Below are positions 57,530 to 64,000 of a stretch of 64,000 nucleotides of DNA, one piece after another. Positions within the stretch are counted from its first letter, which is position 1. Each line of letters opens with the position of its first letter. The DNA is from Thermus brockianus (GTDB lineage: Bacteria > Deinococcota > Deinococci > Deinococcales > Thermaceae): NCBI RefSeq assembly GCF_021462505.1, contig NZ_JAKEDV010000001.1:186439-250438 (forward strand), written 5' to 3'. The translations under genes and the position numbers were made by a program. Under the pieces are notes generated by a model, which was given only the letters and a program-made list of their open reading frames with translations, made no database searches and had not been told where the DNA came from.

Positions 57530-59740
57530 CTAGACCAAGAGCTCCTCGCCCTCCACCTCGTGGAAGGCCAGGCGGCCTTCCTCCACGGCCACGTAAAGCC
57601 GCCCCGTGGGCTTTTTCAGGAGGGCCAGGGAAAGGGGGTCTTCTATGCGCTCCCGGATCACCCCGCGGATGGCCCGGGCGCTTCCCGTCTTGGGGGCCTG
57701 TTCCACCACGAAGCGGGCCACTTCCGGAGCGAAGGCCACCTCTATGTCCCGGCTCTTCAGCTCCTTCTGGATATCCTCCAGCATGAGCCGGGCCACCTGC
57801 ACCAACTCCTCCTCCGTGAGGGGACGGAAGCGGATCACCTCGTCCAGGCGGTCCAGGAACTCAGGGGTGAAGAGGGCCTTCAAGGGGGACTCGGTGTCCA
57901 CCTCCTTGCTGGTGAAGCCGATGGCGGGGCCCACGTTGTAGCCGGTGTTGGAGGTCATGATGAGGATGACGCGGCGGAAGTCCACGGTGCGCCCCATGCC
58001 GTCCGTGAGGCGGCCTTCGTCCAGGACCTGGAGGAAGGTGTTGTAGATGTCGGGGTGGGCCTTTTCAATCTCGTCCAGGAGGACCACGCTAAAGGGTTGG
58101 CGGCGCACCGCTTCCGTGAGACGGCCCCCTTGCTCGTAGCCCACGTAGCCGGGCGGGGCCCCGATGAGCTTGGAGATGGAGTGGGGCTCCTGGAACTCGG
58201 ACATGTCAAAGCGGATGAGGGCCCGTTCCGAGCCGAAGAGCACCTCAGCCAGCGCCTTGGCCAGTTGCGTCTTGCCCACGCCGCTTTGCCCCACAAAGAG
58301 GAAGCTCGCGGCTACCCGGGTCCTGCCCCCGAGGCCCACCCGGGCCCTCCTTAGGGCGTTCGCCAGGGCGCGGATGGCCTCCTCCTGGCCCACCACCCGC
58401 TTCCTTAGCTCCTCTTCCAGGCGCATGAGCTTTTCGTCGTCCTTGTCGTCCACGTAGACCCCGCCCCAGGAGTCCACCACCGCCTCGATGTCCTCCCGGG
58501 TCACCACGGGGGTGCCGTCCTCCTCCTCGGCCACGGGCAGGCCCAAGGAGGCATTGAGGCGCACGCGGCTTGCCGCCTCGTCAATGAGGTCAATGGCCTT
58601 GTCGGGGAAGTTGCGCCCGGGCAGGGAGCGGATGCCGATTTTGACCGAAAGCTCCAGGATCTCGTCCGGGATGATGACCCCGTGGTGGGCCTCGTAACGG
58701 GGGCGGAGGCCCTTGAGGATCTCCAGGGTTTCCTCCGGGGAGGGTTCCAGGACGATCACCGGTTGGAAGCGGCGCTCCAGGGCGGGGTCCTTTTCAATGT
58801 AGCGGTGGTACTCCCCGGTGGTGGTGGCCCCAATGACCTGGATCTCCCCCCGGGCCAGGGCCGGCTTCAGGATGTTGGCGGCGTCCAGGGTGCCCTCGGC
58901 CCCCCCGGCCCCGATGAGGGTGTGGAGCTCGTCAATGAAGGCGATGACCTTGGCGTTTTTGAGCTCCTCAATGATCTGGCGAAGCCTCTCCTCAAACTCG
59001 CCCCGGTACTTGGTGCCCGCCACCACCCCGGCCAGGTCAATGGCCACCACCCTGGCCCCCCGCAGGATGGGGGGAACCCGGCCCTCCACGATGGCCTGGG
59101 CCAGGCCTTCCACGATGGCGGTCTTGCCCACCCCCGGGTCCCCGATGAGGACGGGGTTATTCTTGGTGCGCCTCGCCAGGATCTGGATGACCCGGTTGAT
59201 CTCCTCCTGCCGGCCGATCACGGGGTCCAGCTTCCCTTCCCGGGCCTCCTTGGTGAGGTCGCGGCCGTACTCGTCCAGGAAGGGGGTGTTCACGGGCTTT
59301 TCCCGCTCCCGCCCCTCAGCCATGGACAGGACCCGCCAGCGGATGGCGTCCACGTCCTTGGCGAAGTGGGAGAGGATGCGGTAGGCGATCCCGTCCCCCT
59401 CGCGGATGATGCCCAGGAGGATGTGCTCGGTGCCGATCACCGAGGCGCCCATGTTGCGGGCCTCGGCGCTCGCCAGCTCCATGACCCGCCTCGCCCTGGG
59501 GGTGATGGCGGGGGGCTCGCCCGTGCGGCTCCCCTCACCCCGGCCCACCAGCTCCTCCACCATGCGGCGCATGGCCTCGAGGCTCGCCCCGTACTCCTGG
59601 AGGATGCGGGCCGCGGTGCCCCCCTCGCGCATCAGGCCCAGGAGGAGGTGCTCTGGGCCGATCATGGAGTGGCCTAAGCGGCTCCCCTCCTCCCTTGCGT
59701 AGTGAAAGACCAGCCTGGCGCGGTCGTCGTACCTGTTCAT
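57530..59740 (-). CDS. ATP-dependent Clp protease ATP-binding subunit (ClpA/ClpC type)
   Basis: 736-residue HSP100 unfoldase. Two Clp_N repeats (residues 1-145, e.g. [18 protein letters not shown] and [18 protein letters not shown]) precede D1 with [17 protein letters not shown] and [12 protein letters not shown], and D2 with [19 protein letters not shown] and [16 protein letters not shown]. An IGF tripeptide in [12 protein letters not shown] is the ClpP-docking loop. Between D1 and D2 there is no UVR/M-domain coiled coil, so it is shorter than Bacillus ClpC (about 810) and closer in layout to ClpA. No ClpS or clpP gene is nearby. TAGAAT (59763-59758) lies 17 nt before the ATG, and GAGGGGAGC is the ribosome site. 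Confidence 0.93.
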   Translation of the reverse strand: MNRYDDRARLVFHYAREEGSRLGHSMIGPEHLLLGLMREGGTAARILQEYGASLEAMRRMVEELVGRGEGSRTGEPPAITPRARRVMELASAEARNMGASVIGTEHILLGIIREGDGIAYRILSHFAKDVDAIRWRVLSMAEGREREKPVNTPFLDEYGRDLTKEAREGKLDPVIGRQEEINRVIQILARRTKNNPVLIGDPGVGKTAIVEGLAQAIVEGRVPPILRGARVVAIDLAGVVAGTKYRGEFEERLRQIIEELKNAKVIAFIDELHTLIGAGGAEGTLDAANILKPALARGEIQVIGATTTGEYHRYIEKDPALERRFQPVIVLEPSPEETLEILKGLRPRYEAHHGVIIPDEILELSVKIGIRSLPGRNFPDKAIDLIDEAASRVRLNASLGLPVAEEEDGTPVVTREDIEAVVDSWGGVYVDDKDDEKLMRLEEELRKRVVGQEEAIRALANALRRARVGLGGRTRVAASFLFVGQSGVGKTQLAKALAEVLFGSERALIRFDMSEFQEPHSISKLIGAPPGYVGYEQGGRLTEAVRRQPFSVVLLDEIEKAHPDIYNTFLQVLDEGRLTDGMGRTVDFRRVILIMTSNTGYNVGPAIGFTSKEVDTESPLKALFTPEFLDRLDEVIRFRPLTEEELVQVARLMLEDIQKELKSRDIEVAFAPEVARFVVEQAPKTGSARAIRGVIRERIEDPLSLALLKKPTGRLYVAVEEGRLAFHEVEGEELLV

Positions 59741-59757
59741 GCTCCCCTCTACCTCAC

Positions 59758-59763
59758 ATTCTA
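59758..59763 (-). promoter_or_regulatory. -10 box of the Clp gene
   Basis: TAGAAT on the minus strand in the 115-nt divergent interval with glyS. No CIRCE element was seen, and no strong -35. Confidence 0.45.
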
Positions 59764-59788
59764 GCCTAAGCCCTGCCCCTTCGTGGGT

Positions 59789-59818
59789 TTGCGCCCCCGC
59801 TCACCTTGGCCTTAAGAT
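59789..59818 (+). promoter_or_regulatory. Promoter of glyS
   Basis: -35 TTGCGC (59789-59794), 18-nt spacer, -10 TAAGAT (59813-59818). It is nearly the same as the pyr promoter (TTGCGC, 17 nt, TAAGGT). A small GGGGC/GCCCC stem lies in the short leader at 59831-59843, before GGAGGAGAG. Confidence 0.6.
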
Positions 59819-59855
59819 GCCCTTTAACCGGGGCTTGGCCCCTTGGGGAGGAGAG

Positions 59856-61376
<1,521 letters not shown>

Positions 61377-61382
61377 TACCAT
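61377..61382 (+). promoter_or_regulatory. -10 box of asd
   Basis: TACCAT, overlapping the glyS stop region, ends 7 nt before the ATG at 61390. Confidence 0.5.
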
Positions 61383-61389
61383 GGGCGGC

Positions 61390-62385
61390 ATGAGGGTAGC
61401 CGTGGTGGGGGCCACGGGGGCCGTGGGGCAGGAGATCCTGAAGGTCCTCGAGGCCCGCAACTTTCCCCTAAGCGACCTTAGGCTCTACGCCTCCCCCCGC
61501 TCCGCCGGGAAGCGCCTGGCCTTCAGGGGGGAGGAAATCCCCGTGGAGCCCTTGCCGGAAGGCCCCTTGCCCGCCGATATCGTCCTGGCGAGCGCCGGCG
61601 GGGCCCTTTCCAAGGCCCTCGCCCCCCTTTGGGTGGAGGGGGGTGCGGTGGTGGTGGACAACTCCAGCGCCTTCCGCTACGAGCCCTGGGTGCCCCTGGT
61701 GGTGCCCGAGGTGAACCGGGAGGCCATCTTCCGCCACCAGGGGATCATCGCCAACCCCAACTGCACCACCGCCATCCTGGCCATGGCCCTTTGGCCCCTG
61801 CACCGGGCCTTCCGGGCCAAGCGGGTTATCGTGGCCACCTACCAGGCGGCCTCGGGGGCGGGGGCGAAGGGGATGGAGGAGCTTCTAAGGGAAACCCACC
61901 GCTATCTCCACGGGGAGACGCCAGAGGCCCAGGTCTTCGCCCACCCCCTTCCCTTCAACGTCATCCCCCACATAGACACCTTCCAGGAAAACGGCTACAC
62001 CCGGGAGGAGATGAAGGTGGTGTGGGAAACCCACAAGATCTTCGGGGACGAGTCCATCCGCATCAGCGCCACCGCCGTGCGGGTACCCACCCTTAGGGCG
62101 CACGCGGAGGCGGTGAGCGTGGAGTTCGCCGAGCCCGTCACCCCCGAGGCGGCGCGGGAGGTCCTGCGGCAGGCCCCCGGGGTGGAGGTGGTGGACGAGC
62201 CTTTGGCCAAGCGCTACCCCATGCCCCTCACCGCCAGCCACAAGTGGGACGTGGAGGTGGGGCGGATCCGCCAAAGCCTCGCCTTTGAGAACGGCCTGGA
62301 CTTCTTCGTGGTGGGGGACCAGCTCCTGAAGGGGGCCGCCCTCAACGCCGTGCAGATCGCCGAGGAATGGCTTAAGGGCGCCTGA
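61390..62385 (+). CDS. asd: Aspartate-semialdehyde dehydrogenase
   Basis: 331-residue enzyme reducing aspartyl phosphate to aspartate semialdehyde for lysine, threonine and methionine synthesis. NADP motif [14 protein letters not shown] (5-18), [17 protein letters not shown], the catalytic Cys125 in [30 protein letters not shown], and [26 protein letters not shown] is the conserved start (ATG 61390, leaderless-type box 7 nt upstream) and is preferred to ATG 61381. It overlaps convergently with tlyA by 14 nt. Confidence 0.96.
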   Translation: MRVAVVGATGAVGQEILKVLEARNFPLSDLRLYASPRSAGKRLAFRGEEIPVEPLPEGPLPADIVLASAGGALSKALAPLWVEGGAVVVDNSSAFRYEPWVPLVVPEVNREAIFRHQGIIANPNCTTAILAMALWPLHRAFRAKRVIVATYQAASGAGAKGMEELLRETHRYLHGETPEAQVFAHPLPFNVIPHIDTFQENGYTREEMKVVWETHKIFGDESIRISATAVRVPTLRAHAEAVSVEFAEPVTPEAAREVLRQAPGVEVVDEPLAKRYPMPLTASHKWDVEVGRIRQSLAFENGLDFFVVGDQLLKGAALNAVQIAEEWLKGA

Positions 62386-63079
62386 GCCAAAGCCAGACCT
62401 CCCGGTTTCCCTCCTTGCCCGGGAGGGGGCTTTCCTTTTCCCCGAGCACCCGGAAGCCCAAGGCTTCCGCCTTCTCCCGCACCCGGCGGAGGGCCTCTCG
62501 CCTTAGGGCCTCCTCCCGCACCACCCCCTTGTGGGCTCCAGGCCAGAGCTCAAACTGGGGCTTGACCAGGACCAAGGCGTCCCCCCCGGGCTTGAGAAGG
62601 TCCAAGACCTTGGGCAGGAGGAGGGTGGAGGAGATGAAGGACACGTCCATGACCAAGAAGTCCACGGGCTCGGGGAGGTGGAGGGTGCGGGCGTCCTGCT
62701 TCTCGAGGCTCACCACCCGGGGGTCCTGGCGCAAGGTGGGGTGGAGTTGCCCTTTCCCCACGTCCACGGCGTAGACCCGCCTCGCCCCCCTTTCCAAGAG
62801 CACCTGGGTGAAGCCTCCCGTGCTCGCCCCCAGGTCCGCCGCCACCTTGCCCGCCACCTCCAAGGGAAAGGCCTCCAGGGCCCCCAGGAGCTTGTAGGCA
62901 CCCCGGCTCACGTAGCGGGCCTCTTCCAGGACCTCCACCCGGGCCCCTTCGGGCACAGGGAAGGCGGGCTTCGCCACCACCTTGCCCTCCACAAGAACCT
63001 TGCCCTGGGCGATGAGGGCTTTGGCCTTCTCCCGGCTTTCCGCAAGGCCCTTTTCCACCAGGTACCGGTCCAGGCGCAC
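62372..63079 (-). CDS. tlyA: TlyA-family rRNA 2'-O-methyltransferase
   Basis: 235 residues. An N-terminal S4 RNA-binding domain ([33 protein letters not shown]) is fused to an FtsJ-like SAM methyltransferase with [30 protein letters not shown] as the SAM site, then [27 protein letters not shown]. TlyA proteins 2'-O-methylate 16S C1409 and/or 23S C1920. The catalytic Lys (VKPQFE) and Asp (VMDVSF) are present. It is divergent from the small gene at 63098 with 18 nt between starts. Confidence 0.93.
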   Translation of the reverse strand: MRLDRYLVEKGLAESREKAKALIAQGKVLVEGKVVAKPAFPVPEGARVEVLEEARYVSRGAYKLLGALEAFPLEVAGKVAADLGASTGGFTQVLLERGARRVYAVDVGKGQLHPTLRQDPRVVSLEKQDARTLHLPEPVDFLVMDVSFISSTLLLPKVLDLLKPGGDALVLVKPQFELWPGAHKGVVREEALRREALRRVREKAEALGFRVLGEKESPLPGKEGNREVWLWLRRP

Positions 63080-63085
63080 GGAAGG

Positions 63086-63091
63086 TATTAT
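63086..63091 (+). promoter_or_regulatory. -10 box of the 103-aa gene
   Basis: TATTAT ends 6 nt before the GTG at 63098. Confidence 0.55.
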
Positions 63092-63097
63092 CTACCC

Positions 63098-63409
63098 GTG
63101 GAGCCCGAGCTTTCCGGGGTCTGGTACGTGTTGGAAGGGGAGCCGGGGGAGCACCTGGTGGTGGAGGCCCTGGGCCAGAGGCTTTCCGGCATCTGGACGC
63201 GCCGGGAACTGGCCGAGGCCTTTCTCGCCCACCATCCGCATCTGGGCATGCGGGTGAGCCCTTTGGAAAGCAGGGCCCTAAAGGAGGCCTTCCTCAGGGC
63301 CTTGGGGATGCTCAAGGTGGAGGCGGTCATGGTGGACTACCGGCCCGGGGTGCACCGGGCCCAGGTGGCCAAGGTGGCGGAGCTCTTAGAGGAGGTGCGG
63401 CGTGCGTAG
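63098..63409 (+). CDS. Uncharacterised 103-residue protein
   Basis: Unrecognised cytosolic protein, moderately acidic, with an N-terminal beta-rich part (LSGVWYVLEGEPGEHLVVEALG) and C-terminal helices ([31 protein letters not shown]). No catalytic or DNA-binding motif is evident. The GTG start has TATTAT 6 nt upstream and no ribosome site. It overlaps the next gene by 8 nt. It may belong to a Thermus-restricted family, which I cannot name with confidence. Confidence 0.62.
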   Translation: MEPELSGVWYVLEGEPGEHLVVEALGQRLSGIWTRRELAEAFLAHHPHLGMRVSPLESRALKEAFLRALGMLKVEAVMVDYRPGVHRAQVAKVAELLEEVRRA

Positions 63410-63830
63410 GGCTTTGGCGCTACTTGGGGTTCTTTTGGCCTTGGGGCTAGCCCAGCGGGCGGAGGTGAGCCTGGGTAGCCCCTTCGGCGTGCAAGGGGGC
63501 GTGCGCTTCGCCCTGGTGCCTTTTTTGGCGGAGGGGCGGGTCTACGGGGGGGTGGGCCTCGAGGTCCTGGGGGGTGGGGTGGACCTCCTCCTCAAGCTTC
63601 CCCTCACCGACCTCTACCTGGGCCTGGGGAGCTTCTACGGCACGGGGCCCGCCTTAAGCTACCCCGGGGACACCCGGGGCCAGGGGGGCGTGCGGGCGGT
63701 CTTGGGCACCTGGCTCAACCTGCCCCTCCCCCTCCTCGGGGCCTACCTGGAGGTTCACCCCACCTACTACCTAACCCCCACCCAGGGCTTCGGGGTGGGG
63801 GCGGCCTTGGGCCTAAGCCTGGGGCTTTAG
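63402..63830 (+). CDS. Secreted or outer-membrane glycine-rich protein
   Basis: 142 residues. A signal peptide ([19 protein letters not shown]) precedes a beta-rich glycine/leucine sequence with alternating hydrophobic strands ([45 protein letters not shown]) ending in an aromatic-poor LGLSLGL strand. This resembles a small outer-membrane beta-barrel or autotransporter-like fold, but no family is recognised. The GTG start has GGAGGTGCG upstream inside the previous gene. The 3' end overlaps glnS convergently by 4 nt. Confidence 0.65.
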   Translation: MRRALALLGVLLALGLAQRAEVSLGSPFGVQGGVRFALVPFLAEGRVYGGVGLEVLGGGVDLLLKLPLTDLYLGLGSFYGTGPALSYPGDTRGQGGVRAVLGTWLNLPLPLLGAYLEVHPTYYLTPTQGFGVGAALGLSLGL

Positions 63831-64000
63831 GCCTTGTACCCCTCCTTGAGGGGGACGATGCGGTTTAGGACCAGGGCCCCGGGCCTCGAGTCCACAGGGT
63901 CTTGCCAGAAGTAGCCCAGCCGCTCCAACTGGTAGCGGGTGTCCTTGGGGTTTTGGGCGAGGCTCGGCTCCACGAAGCCATGCCTGACCACCAGGGCCTC
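63827..64000 (-). CDS. glnS: Glutaminyl-tRNA synthetase, C-terminal end
   Basis: Partial gene running off the window end. The 57 visible residues, including [14 protein letters not shown] and [15 protein letters not shown] before the stop, match the end of the GlnRS anticodon-binding beta-barrel (RYQFEREGYF...FNRTV in E. coli). GlnRS charges tRNA-Gln directly. Only the C-terminal tenth is visible, so intactness cannot be judged. Confidence 0.85.
   Translation of the reverse strand, partial: EALVVRHGFVEPSLAQNPKDTRYQLERLGYFWQDPVDSRPGALVLNRIVPLKEGYKA

Noticed and set aside
59741-59855. CIRCE heat-shock operator upstream of the Clp gene
   Set aside because: No TTAGCACTC-N9-GAGTGCTAA-like inverted repeat is present in the divergent interval.

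Overview
The window is chromosomal DNA of a Thermus species close to T. thermophilus. Evidence: G+C is very high (about two thirds by eye) with G/C-ending codons. GTG and TTG starts are common, genes are packed with 4-nt ATGA overlaps, and the encoded families are Thermus-typical: a 500-residue amylomaltase, a 506-residue GlyRS, an agmatine/triamine-type aminopropyltransferase and a pyr operon with a Thermus-style attenuator. Some proteins differ at several positions from the T. thermophilus HB8 versions as I remember them (HolA, SpeE), so this may be another strain or species. No tRNA, rRNA, CRISPR array, prophage or defence island was seen. Almost everything is housekeeping.

Layout. 1-5629: glycolytic gap-pgk-tpiA, then a PLP aminotransferase followed by an E1 alpha/beta pair of a 2-oxo acid dehydrogenase. 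5630-6966: a small accessory islet with a CBS-domain gene behind a TTGACA promoter and a decayed IS630-like transposase. 6967-12485: miaB, a small membrane protein, an FAD oxidoreductase, mobA, and lon on the opposite strand. 12545-17500: a lipoprotein, pyrD (+), a frameshifted Uma2-family gene, and the minus-strand pyrR-pyrB-pyrC operon. That operon has a readable control region: promoter, PyrR-binding hairpin, leader peptide and terminator.

17513-26347 (minus): an SPW-repeat membrane protein, then a tight chain with many ATGA overlaps (transcribed from a VWA protein through a GNAT-like protein, a small ferredoxin-fold protein, acyl-CoA dehydrogenase, holA, tldD, pmbA and a 2-hydroxyacid dehydrogenase to a TauE permease). 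26382-30389 (+): tsaD and secA. 30423-37760 (minus): yebC, a KefB-like antiporter, a DsbA-like thioredoxin, speE with a speD homologue that lacks the usual catalytic serine, ftsK and a Fur regulator. 37818-44361 (+): YibE/F protein, sbcDC, a CBS protein and a secreted pectinacetylesterase-fold protein.

44315-47397 (minus): an HExxH protein and recG. 47413-53121 (+): an M16 peptidase pair (one catalytic, one not), an EamA transporter, 3-hydroxyacyl-CoA dehydrogenase and malQ. 53161-59740 (minus): sucDC, a PIN-TRAM membrane protein, radA and a ClpA/ClpC ATPase. 59856-64000: glyS, asd, tlyA (minus), two small uncharacterised genes, and the 3' end of glnS (minus).

Two window-wide signals go beyond gene calls. 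About eighteen start codons have a TANNNT-like -10 box ending only 6-8 nt upstream, which points to leaderless mRNAs as a main expression mode. The palindrome CCTCGAGG occurs about forty times, far above what base composition predicts.
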